A stretch of 64,000 nt of DNA, from the NCBI GenBank assembly GCA_017438945.1, contig JAFRUI010000013.1:122665-186664 (forward strand), in the 5' to 3' direction. The DNA comes from Bacteroidales bacterium (GTDB lineage Bacteria; Bacteroidota; Bacteroidia; Bacteroidales; WCHB1-69). The position numbers and the translations under genes are program-made. The notes under the pieces were generated by a model. It was not told the origin of the DNA. It did not search any database and saw only the letters and a program-made list of their open reading frames with translations. Positions 8,464 to 17,794 of the stretch are shown here, piece by piece (the first letter of the stretch is position 1; every line of letters begins with the position of its first letter).

Positions 8464-9999
8464 ATGAAGCGAATTTTCGTCATAGTTGCCGTTCTCTCTC
8501 TGTGTATCTGCAACCTGCACGGCCAGAATAACCGCAAGATCCTCTATCGGGCGGATATGGGATATTATGACGAAGAGGTGCTCTCGGGCGCAAACCGACT
8601 CATCGGGAACGTGAAATTCGCCCAAGACAACATCGTCGGTTACTGCGACAGCGCCTATCTGTACGACGACGACAATTACCTCGTCGCCTTCGGCAACCCC
8701 GTCCGCATTATCATCAGCGACTCCGTCCTGCTGTTCGGACGGCGGGCCTATTATGACGGCAATATCCGCCAAGCTGCCATCGCCGAAAAAGTGCGTCTGG
8801 AAAATGGAAACTCTTTTCTGCTAACCGACAGCCTATTCTACGACCTCAACACCGATTGCGGCTCCTACACCACCGGTGCGCACATTTTCAGCGATGAGGA
8901 CACTTTGACCAGTGTCATTGGTAGATATTACACCGCGACAGACGACGCCTACCTCCACCAAGACGTCCAACTGCATAGCAGTAGCTATGTCATGAATTGC
9001 GATTCACTACGTTACAACGTATCCTATAAAACCGCCTACTTCATCTCCCCAACACACCTCGTCAGCGACGAAAACACTATTTACACCGAACACGGCTTCT
9101 ACAACACCAACACCGACATCTCCGTCCTCTACGGGAATGTGCTGCTGACTGGCGAAAGCCAAATCCTGTCCGCCGACAGCCTCTACTACGACAAAGCGCT
9201 GCGCTACGGAAAAGCTTGGAACAACACCAAATTCATTGACACCGCTAATCACTTCATCATCCAGGGCAACTACCTTGAGCATTACGAAAAAGGGGGCACC
9301 TCCATCTCCACCGACAGCAACCTGGTCATTTTTATTGACGACAACAAGGACACGTTGTTCCTGCACTGCGACACTCTGAAAGTCGATTTCGACACCGCCT
9401 CCAACCCCACCCTGCTCCGAGCCTACTTCCATACAAAATTCCACCACAAGGACATACAAGGAGCTTGCGATTCCATGAGTTACAATGTCAATGACTCTAT
9501 TCTGATGATGTATTACAACCCCGTGTTCTGGTCTGACAACTACCAACTCTCCGGCGACACCGTGCGTTTCATCATTTTGGATTCCGTGAACTCCACTATT
9601 GAGTTGTGCAAATCCGGATTCATTGTAGGCGGACTGTTTGAAGATTCGGAATTCAACCAGATTAAAGGTTTGAGAATCAAGGGATTCTTAAAAGAAAAAG
9701 ATTTGCAACGGGTGGATATTGTTGGGAACGCCGAATGCATCTATTATATTCAAGATGAAGACAGCTCCCTCATCGGAATCAACACTTCCATCACCAGCGA
9801 AATGCGTATTTATCTGGACAGCAATCAGATACAACAAATCCGATACTTTGACGCCCCGAATGGTCAAATAAACCCTGATGAACAAATGGCCGACAAAGAC
9901 CGGAAGCTGCAAGGATTCAGATGGTTGGATGTTTACAGACCCCGTAAAAAAGAAGATCTCTACGTGATGCCTGTTCCACACGACCCCGACGAACAATGA
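8464..9999 (+). CDS. OstA-like (LptA/LptD N-terminal type) LPS-transport protein
   Basis: The 511-residue protein has a signal peptide ending near LHGQ-N and then a long beta-rich region of repeated short units such as ILYRADMGYYDEE, RLIGNVKFAQDN, CDSAYLYDDDN and GRRAYYDGN. This is the beta-jellyroll pattern of OstA/LptA domains that carry lipopolysaccharide across the periplasm. It lacks the large LptD barrel. In Bacteroidota such proteins are annotated as OstA-like/'LPS-assembly' proteins. It is coupled to the MORN lipoprotein (1-bp gap) and followed after 26 bp by uvrC. Confidence 0.8.
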   Translation: MKRIFVIVAVLSLCICNLHGQNNRKILYRADMGYYDEEVLSGANRLIGNVKFAQDNIVGYCDSAYLYDDDNYLVAFGNPVRIIISDSVLLFGRRAYYDGNIRQAAIAEKVRLENGNSFLLTDSLFYDLNTDCGSYTTGAHIFSDEDTLTSVIGRYYTATDDAYLHQDVQLHSSSYVMNCDSLRYNVSYKTAYFISPTHLVSDENTIYTEHGFYNTNTDISVLYGNVLLTGESQILSADSLYYDKALRYGKAWNNTKFIDTANHFIIQGNYLEHYEKGGTSISTDSNLVIFIDDNKDTLFLHCDTLKVDFDTASNPTLLRAYFHTKFHHKDIQGACDSMSYNVNDSILMMYYNPVFWSDNYQLSGDTVRFIILDSVNSTIELCKSGFIVGGLFEDSEFNQIKGLRIKGFLKEKDLQRVDIVGNAECIYYIQDEDSSLIGINTSITSEMRIYLDSNQIQQIRYFDAPNGQINPDEQMADKDRKLQGFRWLDVYRPRKKEDLYVMPVPHDPDEQ

Positions 10000-10025
10000 A
10001 CAATGTACATTTTCAAACGGAATAA

Positions 10026-11804
10026 TTGAACTACAACGAGAATATATCACTGATATTGAAATCCTTGCCGGAAAAGCCAGGGGTTTATCGCTTTTACGAT
10101 GATAAAGGCACAGTGATTTATGTCGGGAAGGCCAAGCGATTGAAGAGACGGGTCTCCTCCTATTTCAACAAAGATCACGATTCCGCCAAAGTGAGGATGC
10201 TGGTGACGAAAATCCGCGACATCCAAACCGTGGTAGTGGACACTGAATGGGATGCGCTGCTATTGGAGAACAGCATGATCAAGCAGTTCAAACCGAAGTA
10301 TAACATCATGCTGAAGGATGACAAGACCTACCCGTGGATAGCGGTCACGAAAGAGCCGTTTGCCCGGGTGTTCTCCACCCGCCGTCCAGACGCCGCGAAG
10401 ATGCACCTTTTCGGGCCCTACTCCTCCGTGAAACAGATGAACGTGCTGCTGGACCTCATCAACGAGATGTTTCCAATACGCAACTGCAAGATACTGAGAA
10501 ACAACGACCGCCCTTGCATGCAATATCAAATCAAGAAATGCGCCGCACCTTGCTGCGGACTTATTTCAGTGGAGAAGTATCAGCAGAACATCGAGCAAGC
10601 AATACAAATCATCAAGGGGAACCGCAAAGAGGTAATCCGTCAGCTGAAAGAGGAGATGATGCAATACGCCGAGGAATGGAAATTCGAACAGGCGGCTGAA
10701 GTGAAACGCAAAATCGAAGCACTGGAGAATTTCATTGGCAAATCCGTGGTGGTGAACCCATCGCTGACAAACATGGATGTTTTCGGAATGGAAGAAGAGG
10801 ACAACTGTGCGTATGTCAGCTTCTTGCGTGTAGTTGACGGCGCAGTGGTGCAGGCACACACCCTGGAAATCGACAACCGACTGGAAATGTCGCGGGAGGA
10901 TGCACTCTGGGCCGGCATACTGGAAATCAAAGAGCGGCTGGGCGGTCTCTCCCCCTCCCTTTTGGTCCCCTTCGCGCCCTCACTTGCTCCCGAAGGATGG
11001 GACTTTCAAGTGCCACAACGCGGTGACAAGCGCAAGCTGCTAGAATTGGCCATACACAACGCCCATTTCTATCTGTTGGAGAAGAAGAAACGTCAGGATC
11101 TGGTGGACCCCGACCGGCGCAACCAACGCGTCCTGCTGGCGCTTCAAGAGGCTCTGGGAATGAAGACGCTACCGCGACGCATCGAATGCTTCGACAACTC
11201 CAACACACAAGGCGAAGAGCCCGTGGCCGCCATGAGCTGCTTCATCGACGGGAAACCCGCCAAAAAGGAATACCGCCACTTCAACATCAAGACCGTGGTC
11301 GGCGCCGACGACTTCGCTTCCATGGAGGAGGTCATCTATCGCCGCTACCACCGACTGCTGGAAGAAGAGAAGCCTCTGCCCGACCTTGTGGTCATCGACG
11401 GCGGCAAAGGACAGCTCCACGCCGCCTGGAACGCCATACAAGCCCTACACATCGAAGACCGGCTCATGATGGTCGGCATCGCCAAACGATTGGAGGACAT
11501 CTACAAAGTTGGCGATGACCTGCCCGTTTATATCGACAAACGATCTGAGGCGCAGAAACTGCTGCAGCATGTGCGCGACGAGGTACACCGCTTCGGCATC
11601 ACCCACCACCGCAAACGCCGCAGCAAAACCAGCATCGCCTCTGTTTTGGACAATGCTCCTGGCATCGGCAATATTCTCAAAACCAAACTGTTGAGAGAAT
11701 TCAAGAGCGTTTCGAAAATCAAAACCGCCTCCGAAGCCGAACTCGCCGCTGTCATCGGCCCGAAAAAAGCCTCTGACCTGAAAAAATATCTTAGTGAACA
11801 ATGA
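10026..11804 (+). CDS. uvrC: Excinuclease ABC subunit C
   Basis: UvrC makes both incisions in nucleotide excision repair. The 592-residue protein has the GIY-YIG nuclease domain (GVYRFYDD...VIYVGKAK, residues 19-37), a UVR helix pair around 200-235 for UvrB contact, and the RNase H-like second nuclease (ECFDNSNTQGEEP; VVIDGGKGQLHAAW near 455-468). The C-terminal tandem helix-hairpin-helix contains APGIGNILKTKLL and AAVIGPKKASDL. The start is TTG at 10026. It directly follows an in-frame TAA (10023-10025), and no ATG lies near the family N-terminus. Confidence 0.96.
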   Translation: MNYNENISLILKSLPEKPGVYRFYDDKGTVIYVGKAKRLKRRVSSYFNKDHDSAKVRMLVTKIRDIQTVVVDTEWDALLLENSMIKQFKPKYNIMLKDDKTYPWIAVTKEPFARVFSTRRPDAAKMHLFGPYSSVKQMNVLLDLINEMFPIRNCKILRNNDRPCMQYQIKKCAAPCCGLISVEKYQQNIEQAIQIIKGNRKEVIRQLKEEMMQYAEEWKFEQAAEVKRKIEALENFIGKSVVVNPSLTNMDVFGMEEEDNCAYVSFLRVVDGAVVQAHTLEIDNRLEMSREDALWAGILEIKERLGGLSPSLLVPFAPSLAPEGWDFQVPQRGDKRKLLELAIHNAHFYLLEKKKRQDLVDPDRRNQRVLLALQEALGMKTLPRRIECFDNSNTQGEEPVAAMSCFIDGKPAKKEYRHFNIKTVVGADDFASMEEVIYRRYHRLLEEEKPLPDLVVIDGGKGQLHAAWNAIQALHIEDRLMMVGIAKRLEDIYKVGDDLPVYIDKRSEAQKLLQHVRDEVHRFGITHHRKRRSKTSIASVLDNAPGIGNILKTKLLREFKSVSKIKTASEAELAAVIGPKKASDLKKYLSEQ

Positions 11805-11820
11805 CTTCGACATATCTATA

Positions 11821-11860
11821 ATCATCGCATCATCGTATCATCGCATCATCGTATCATCGC
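11821..11860. repeat. Tandem octamer repeat ATCATCGY x5
   Basis: Five head-to-tail copies of ATCATCGC/ATCATCGT alternate in the 69-bp gap between uvrC and the peptidase gene, ending 13 bp before its ATG. A related GATGA-type tract, the reverse complement in character, lies at 63726-63823. Confidence 0.85.
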
Positions 11861-11873
11861 AAATCAAATTATC

Positions 11874-13550
11874 ATGAAAAAACTCCTGACCATCGTCGCC
11901 GTAATCATCGCCGTCTCGGCCACGGCACAAAACAAACAACTGACATATCCTGCCACCTACGTGGAAACGGTGGTGGATGCCACAACCCTGCAGACGTTGT
12001 CGCAAGAATTCTCCGTGGATAAGGTAACCCGCAATGCCGACGGCACTTTCAATACACGCATCTGCCTGTCATACAAAGACTTTGACAACTTTCTGTCGAA
12101 GCAAATCCCCTATTCAACCTACGTGCCGACCCGCGCCAGCGTACAAATGGCCTATAATTACGAGGCGATGACCGCCAACTGGAACCGCTACCCGACCTAC
12201 AGCACCTACACCGCCATGATGGACACCTTCCGCACACGTTACCCGAATCTATGCGAGATTGACACCATTCTGGCCACGACCCTTGGCGGTCATACAATCC
12301 TCTGCGCCCATATCAGCAACAACCTCAACAACAACGAGGGCAAGCCTTCCATATTCTACACCTCCACCATCCACGGCGACGAAGTGGTGGGTTATTACAT
12401 GATGCTCAGGTTGATCGATTTACTGCTAACCAATTACAACACAAACTCCTATATCACCGAATTGGTCAACAATGTGGACATTTGGATTTGTCCGCTGCAC
12501 AACCCTGACGGCACCTATTACACCTCTGATGACCAAATCAACAGTTCACCGGTATCCATCCGACACAATTTACATGGGGAAGACCTGAATCGCTCATTCC
12601 CTTTGGCGGGGCAACCATCGGCCAAACCGAATTACGAGCCCGAAGTGGAAGCGATGATGCAGTTTATGGCGGCGCACAACTTCACATTGGCTGCCAATTT
12701 GCATGGCGGTGCAGAGGTCTTCAACTATCCATGGGACAGCTGGCCGTCATGGCAGCACAGTCATGCTGACGCTGACTGGTGGGAATATGTAGGCCACAAT
12801 TTCGCCGACACCTGCCATAACCACTCCATGTATTATATGTGGGATGAGGACAACGGGGTGACAGAAGGCGGCGATTGGTATGTCATCACAGGTTCCATGC
12901 AAGATTACCACAACTTGTATCTCGGCACCCGGCACGTCACCATTGAGGTAAGCGACTACAAAGTCGTCTCCACCAGCCAGGTGGGCAGTTATTGGAATGC
13001 CGCCTATCATTCCCTGCTGAATTTTATTGCCGAAGCGGACAATGGCATCCACGGCATCGTCACTGACTCAACCACGGGTGAGCCGCTACAAGCTCTGGTT
13101 TATATCACCAACCACGATCTCGACCACTCTTATGTGGAAACCACCCTTCCTTATGGCGACTACCACCGCCCCATCAAAGCCGGACAATATGCCGTGACCT
13201 ACTCGGCTGAAGGCTATCTCCCGAAAACCATCGTCACAACCGTCGCCGATGGAGAGAAGTTGGCGCAAAACGTGCAATTGACGAAATCTGTCGGTCTCCA
13301 AGAACATGATAACCGTATTTCCGTTTACCCCAACCCTGCTCACGATTACATCACCGTGGAATTGTCTGACAACACGAAAATTGACTACATCCAGCTCTAC
13401 GACATGCAAGGCCGTCTTGTAGAGACGTTTCCTGAAACGTCTCTACAGACCACAAGACTGGATGTCCGCAATCTTCCTTCCGGCACCTACATCCTGCATA
13501 TCGGCACGGCCCGCGACCGGGAGATCATCCGGAAAGTGCACATTTTCTAA
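11874..13550 (+). CDS. Secreted M14 zinc carboxypeptidase with T9SS type A sorting domain
   Basis: The 558-residue protein has a signal peptide (MKKLLTIVAVIIAVSATAQ). The M14 domain shows the zinc ligands H167-x-x-E170 (IHGDE) and H277 (NLHGG), the substrate-binding Arg240 in LNRS, a Tyr345 region (SMQDYHN) and catalytic Glu358 in VTIEVSDYK. An Ig-like carboxypeptidase-regulatory domain follows (~395-470). The last ~80 residues (ISVYPNPAHDYITV...LPSGTYILHI) are a type A T9SS sorting domain. It should remove C-terminal residues from peptides outside the cell. A 28-bp palindromic repeat lies in frame within the sorting-domain code (13419-13446). Confidence 0.92.
   Translation: MKKLLTIVAVIIAVSATAQNKQLTYPATYVETVVDATTLQTLSQEFSVDKVTRNADGTFNTRICLSYKDFDNFLSKQIPYSTYVPTRASVQMAYNYEAMTANWNRYPTYSTYTAMMDTFRTRYPNLCEIDTILATTLGGHTILCAHISNNLNNNEGKPSIFYTSTIHGDEVVGYYMMLRLIDLLLTNYNTNSYITELVNNVDIWICPLHNPDGTYYTSDDQINSSPVSIRHNLHGEDLNRSFPLAGQPSAKPNYEPEVEAMMQFMAAHNFTLAANLHGGAEVFNYPWDSWPSWQHSHADADWWEYVGHNFADTCHNHSMYYMWDEDNGVTEGGDWYVITGSMQDYHNLYLGTRHVTIEVSDYKVVSTSQVGSYWNAAYHSLLNFIAEADNGIHGIVTDSTTGEPLQALVYITNHDLDHSYVETTLPYGDYHRPIKAGQYAVTYSAEGYLPKTIVTTVADGEKLAQNVQLTKSVGLQEHDNRISVYPNPAHDYITVELSDNTKIDYIQLYDMQGRLVETFPETSLQTTRLDVRNLPSGTYILHIGTARDREIIRKVHIF
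13419..13446. repeat. Palindromic repeat inside the M14 peptidase gene
   Basis: Perfect 13-bp arms, GTAGAGACGTTTC and GAAACGTCTCTAC, flank a 2-base centre (CT). Read in frame it encodes VETFPETSL. Its arms match the intergenic repeats at 4533 and 7723, and it is nearly the same as the one at 21336. Confidence 0.85.
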
Positions 13551-13623
13551 GTGACAATATACTCATACAAAGCCAGATAGTTTGTTTTTTTTCGCAGAAA
13601 TACAAAGGTATAGTTTTTTTTAT

Positions 13624-13631
13624 TACTTTTG
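13624..13631 (+). promoter_or_regulatory. -7 promoter element for the DUF4328-like gene
   Basis: TACTTTTG matches TAnnTTTG in an AT-rich 150-bp intergenic stretch. It lies 69 bp upstream of the ATG at 13701. Confidence 0.5.
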
Positions 13632-13700
13632 CTACGCTTAATTTAAAGCGGATGTTTTTCCTAAAGCTTTGATAATTAGTAATATAAAATAATTTTTAGT

Positions 13701-14645
13701 ATGAAAAAATTGACAAATAACACTTCTTTGGGCAAACTTATCCTGCTCTGCAACGTGGTAGTGCTCATCCTTTTCATCATCTCCATGCTGTTCTTGATGA
13801 AATTTGACAAGACCAACAGAGCGGTCATCCAAGAGCGCAAGCATTACAACGATTTGTACGAAGCTTACGCGACAGCCCAACACCCCTTGCGTCAAGACAG
13901 CGCTGAAGTGGCTTACTATCAATACAAGTTAGACACACTGCAGCAGAAGACCCCCGCCAACAAAGACGAGCGGAAAGCTCTTGCCGAAAGCATCGAAGTC
14001 ACCAAACAGACGCTGGCCGACAAGAAAAAACAGCAAGAGGAGCACTTGAACAGTGTTAAAGAATTGGAACAGGAATACAACCCTGCTCTCCAAAACTGGG
14101 AGAACCTGAATGCCGACAATGCCGCCGCCAAGAAGAAATTCTGGGTTATCGCCGCGCTGACCATTGTCGCCTTCCTTGTCAAAACATTCCTTTTCGCCGT
14201 CTGGGGCGCAAGGAACAATAAAAACCTGCATGCCATCGCTCCTTGGATGAGAAGCGGCATGAAACCTTCCGTTTCCTACTTGGCTTGGTTCGTTCCCTTC
14301 TACAATCTCCTTAAACCCCTCTCCTTCTTCAAGGAAGTGTGGAATGAAACCGACTATGCCCTTGAAAACAGCGGCGTTACCGTAAGAGACGAGAACAAGG
14401 TTGACAACTCTAACATTTATATGTCCATTTGGTGGGGCTTCCTGTTGTGCAGCGTTTGGTTGATGAACTACATTCTGTTCTGCACCTTCTTCCGCGAAGG
14501 CGCCCTCTATGTGAAGGCTAATCACGGCACTATGGTGGTGGTCGCCATCTTGATTATGGTCATCTGCATGATCATCGAATCACTGCTTATTCTTAAATAC
14601 AACAAGAAAAACTTGCAACTGTTGGAAAACGAAGACAAGTTCTAA
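13701..14645 (+). CDS. DUF4328-like membrane protein with coiled-coil region
   Basis: The 314-residue protein has a first transmembrane helix (~14-36) and a charged, Gln/Lys/Glu-rich coiled coil (~40-145). At least three more helices follow (around 153-172, 245-270 and 278-300). The segment YLAWFVPFYNLLKPLSFFKEVW resembles the DUF4328 signature W-F-x-P-x-x-N-x-x-x-P. The function is unknown. It stands alone with its own promoter and a strong terminator. Confidence 0.65.
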   Translation: MKKLTNNTSLGKLILLCNVVVLILFIISMLFLMKFDKTNRAVIQERKHYNDLYEAYATAQHPLRQDSAEVAYYQYKLDTLQQKTPANKDERKALAESIEVTKQTLADKKKQQEEHLNSVKELEQEYNPALQNWENLNADNAAAKKKFWVIAALTIVAFLVKTFLFAVWGARNNKNLHAIAPWMRSGMKPSVSYLAWFVPFYNLLKPLSFFKEVWNETDYALENSGVTVRDENKVDNSNIYMSIWWGFLLCSVWLMNYILFCTFFREGALYVKANHGTMVVVAILIMVICMIIESLLILKYNKKNLQLLENEDKF

Positions 14646-14666
14646 TCTGTATTTCATATAAGAGAC

Positions 14667-14699
14667 AAAAAAGCAGGGCTTAAACCCTGCTTTTTTTTT
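14667..14699. terminator. Bidirectional rho-independent terminator
   Basis: The stem AAAAAGCAGGG/CCCTGCTTTTT with loop CTTAAA is flanked by A-runs on the left and T-runs on the right. It therefore serves both the + gene ending at 14645 and the - gene ending at 14742. Confidence 0.9.
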
Positions 14700-14741
14700 C
14701 TATAGATAGGACTCACTGTGGACGAAATGAGACAACCTTCA

Positions 14742-15866
14742 TTACGGCATGGCTTTTTCTATTGTTTTCCACAACAAATCCGCAGTGCGGTCCCAGGTGA
14801 AAAGGTCTTTTCTGGCAATGCCTTTCTCTATCAGTGCATCCCGCAACACCATATCCTGCTGCAAATTGCACATAGCATCTGCCAGCTGGCCAGGATTATT
14901 CGGGTCAACAAGGATGGCGGCATCACCCGCGATTTCTGGCATAGCCGTCACATTGGAGGTGATAATAGGCACATGCGCATTGAATGAGTCCACAATGGGA
15001 AGTCCGAACCCTTCAAAAAGAGAAGTGTATACCATAGCTATCGTGCTGGCGGTCAGCTCACAGACAACCTCCAGCGGTTGACGTCCGAGAATAAGCACAT
15101 CCTCACGATGCCGCATTTGCAGGTAAGTGTTCTCAATCTCCCCGGCCCACCATTTCTTGTCGCCTACCACCACTAATTTTGTAGCGGTGGAATGCCTGTC
15201 TTTGAAAATATCAAACGCCTTGAAAATGTTGTCCAGATTTTTCCGTTTATGGATAAGCCCGACAAAGAGGAAATAGTCGCATCCATCTGTATATTTCCGC
15301 CTGACTTGGTTCTGTTGCTCCTCTGTAAGTGGCTTATAAGCTGGATTATTGCCTGAGAAAACGACATTGACTTTTTCGGGAGCAACGTGAAACGACCGCA
15401 CGATATCCTGTCGGCTGTACTCGGACACAGAAGCCAACTGCGTGGCGCGCTGCGCAAACTTCGGGAAAAAACGTTCGTAATAACGGCGCACGACAGGCGG
15501 CACAAATTCAGGATGGTGCAAGAAGTTCAAGTCATGGATGACATTGACCACGGGAATGTCTAATCGGGTCGGAATCCAGCCATCTGTTGAAAGGAACAAA
15601 TCCGGATTTATCTTCCTTAATTTTAACGGAACACCATACTCAAAAAACAAATACCAAAGATAGGGATGCCGAGCCTGCGGGTGAGCCACAAGCGGGGTGA
15701 CATTATCATTGAAAACAAAAGATTCGTCAAATTGGCGGTCAAACAGGAAATAGAAATGATGTTCAGGATGTGCGCGAGTGATCCTGCGCAAATTCTCAAA
15801 AGTAAATTGTCCGATACCCTCCAATCTGTCTTTCAGCAGCAGACGTGTGTTAACGGCAATCTTCAT
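14742..15866 (-). CDS. GT4-family glycosyltransferase
   Basis: The 374-residue protein has two Rossmann-like halves. The N-terminal half contains INPDLFLSTDGW and VVNVIHDLNFLHHPE. The C-terminal half contains YFLFVGLIHKRKNLD and the donor-binding pattern SLFEGFGLPIVDSF, the E-x7-E motif of GT4 retaining enzymes. It transfers a sugar from a nucleotide-sugar donor, most likely in LPS or exopolysaccharide synthesis; donor and acceptor are not predictable. It starts 26 bp after recJ on the same strand and is probably cotranscribed with it. Confidence 0.87.
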   Translation of the reverse strand: MKIAVNTRLLLKDRLEGIGQFTFENLRRITRAHPEHHFYFLFDRQFDESFVFNDNVTPLVAHPQARHPYLWYLFFEYGVPLKLRKINPDLFLSTDGWIPTRLDIPVVNVIHDLNFLHHPEFVPPVVRRYYERFFPKFAQRATQLASVSEYSRQDIVRSFHVAPEKVNVVFSGNNPAYKPLTEEQQNQVRRKYTDGCDYFLFVGLIHKRKNLDNIFKAFDIFKDRHSTATKLVVVGDKKWWAGEIENTYLQMRHREDVLILGRQPLEVVCELTASTIAMVYTSLFEGFGLPIVDSFNAHVPIITSNVTAMPEIAGDAAILVDPNNPGQLADAMCNLQQDMVLRDALIEKGIARKDLFTWDRTADLLWKTIEKAMP

Positions 15867-15892
15867 AATACCAATGCGATTTATCGGCTGAA

Positions 15893-17740
15893 TTATTTCT
15901 TCTTGTCGCTGCTGGTACGATACGCGTAATCATCCTGGTGATCCAAAGAGTCCCCAAAATGGTCGCTATCAGGGGTGGCTGGTTCTATATCCTTGATGTT
16001 CAACTGCGTGGTCACCGTATTGTTCCAACGGTTCTCTTCCACATGGTAAAGTACATTGAACGGTTTCGAATCGCTAATGATGGGAAGTTGCGATTTTTGG
16101 TTAAAGGCAATCCCGTCAAAGGAGTTCCCTCTTTCATAAGGGCTCAGTATCTTGCATTTTAAATGCTTGTCACCCACAATACGTGCGTTTCCTTCATCCA
16201 CGACACCATCCGTCTCAAAGACAGGTTCCATGTTCCCAGGTCCAAAAGGAGCGAATTTTTTCAGATTTTTCAGGAAATGAGGGGTGATTTCCGAAAGATT
16301 CAGCATCATGTCCACCGTGATTTCCGGTTCATATGATGACTCATCCAGATTCTCCTTCACATATTCCTCAAAACGCTGTGAAAACTCCTCCAAATTCTCC
16401 TGTTTCATGGTCAGACCGGCAGCATACTTGTGCCCGCCAAAGTGCTCCAGCAAGTCGGCGCAAGAATCAATACCGTCATAAATATTGAATTCTTTCACCG
16501 AGCGGGCGGAACCGGTAATCAAACCGTCATCCGAACTCATCAACACGATGGTGGGCTTGTAAAACTCCTCCACCAGACGGGAGGCCACAATCCCAATGAT
16601 ACCTTTTTCCCAAGAAGGATTATAAATGACAATACTCTTCCTGTTTTCAAATTCGTGGGAGTTCCGGATCATATCCATCGCCTCTTCAGTGGCGTTTTTG
16701 TCCTTCTGTTTCCGCTCGTTGTTCTGTTTATTGATGCGGTTACTGATTTCCATAGACTTGTCCTCGTCTTCCACAATAAACAGACGCACCGATTCTTTAG
16801 CGCTTTTAATTCTGCCAGCGGCATTGATACGCGGTCCGACATAGAACACCAGGTCGGAGATGGAAATCACCCGGGTGAAGAAAGTGTCTTCGCTGAAAGG
16901 CGGATAGGTTCTCATTTTGATACCCGCCTGATCCAGAATGGCGCGGATTCCCATACGAGGGATTTTGTTGATCATTTCCAGTCCAAAATGGGCCAGGATG
17001 CGGTTTTCACCTGTGATGGCCACAATATCGCACGCGATGCTGACCGCCACCAAATCCATACGTTTCAGCCACAGCTCGTCCGGAAGTTCATTGCGGAAAC
17101 AATATCCCTGTACCAGCTTGAAACCCACACCACAACCCGACAACTCTTTATAGGGATATGGGCAGTCTTTACGCTTGGGATCCAAAATGGCAAGCGCATT
17201 GGGAAGCGTGTCGCCCTCAAGATGATGGTCCGTGATGATGACATCGATGCCATATTGGTTGGCCAAGTCAACCATATCGTTGGCCTTGATGCCACAGTCA
17301 AGAGAAATCAGCAGGTTGATTCCGTTCTCTTTGCAGTAGGTAATGCCTTTCTCCGTGATGCCATAGCCTTCCGTATAGCGATCCGGAATGTAGTATTTGA
17401 TGTATTCGTGGGCATCGGAGCCACGGATTTCACACAGGAAAGAATACACGAGCGCCACGGCAGAGGTGCCGTCCACGTCATAGTCGCCATAAACCATGAT
17501 TTTCTCGTCATGAACGATGGCTTTCGAAAGACGATCCACCGCGATAGACATGTCTTTCATCAAGAACGGGTCGTGTAATTTTTCAATATCGGGTTCAAAA
17601 AAGTCGCGGGCTTGCTGTACCGTGGAGATTCCACGTTGGGCAAGAAGAGTGGCAAGTGGCCGCTCAAGTCGCAGATGTTCACACAGTTGCGAAACAACTG
17701 CTTCATCTGGAAGTTCTTTTTTAACCCAATGTTTTTTCAT
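15893..17740 (-). CDS. recJ: Single-stranded-DNA-specific exonuclease RecJ
   Basis: RecJ is a 5'-3' ssDNA exonuclease in recombination and repair. The 615-residue protein carries the DHH-superfamily motifs in order: YGDYDVDGTSA (~84-94), SLDCGIKAND, ITDHHLEGD, GPRINAAGRIKSA, then the DHHA1 motif GGHKYAAGL and the C-terminal OB-fold. The Lys-rich tail (SDKKK) is short. It lies 54 bp downstream of dnaA on the same strand and 26 bp upstream of the glycosyltransferase. Confidence 0.95.
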   Translation of the reverse strand: MKKHWVKKELPDEAVVSQLCEHLRLERPLATLLAQRGISTVQQARDFFEPDIEKLHDPFLMKDMSIAVDRLSKAIVHDEKIMVYGDYDVDGTSAVALVYSFLCEIRGSDAHEYIKYYIPDRYTEGYGITEKGITYCKENGINLLISLDCGIKANDMVDLANQYGIDVIITDHHLEGDTLPNALAILDPKRKDCPYPYKELSGCGVGFKLVQGYCFRNELPDELWLKRMDLVAVSIACDIVAITGENRILAHFGLEMINKIPRMGIRAILDQAGIKMRTYPPFSEDTFFTRVISISDLVFYVGPRINAAGRIKSAKESVRLFIVEDEDKSMEISNRINKQNNERKQKDKNATEEAMDMIRNSHEFENRKSIVIYNPSWEKGIIGIVASRLVEEFYKPTIVLMSSDDGLITGSARSVKEFNIYDGIDSCADLLEHFGGHKYAAGLTMKQENLEEFSQRFEEYVKENLDESSYEPEITVDMMLNLSEITPHFLKNLKKFAPFGPGNMEPVFETDGVVDEGNARIVGDKHLKCKILSPYERGNSFDGIAFNQKSQLPIISDSKPFNVLYHVEENRWNNTVTTQLNIKDIEPATPDSDHFGDSLDHQDDYAYRTSSDKKK

Positions 17741-17794
17741 TTTACCTATTACAAAAAATCACGCTGCAAATATATAGATTATTTTTTTACGATA

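Noticed and set aside
11821-11860. CRISPR-like array
   Set aside because: The repeats are 8 bp with no spacers; no cas genes are present in the window.
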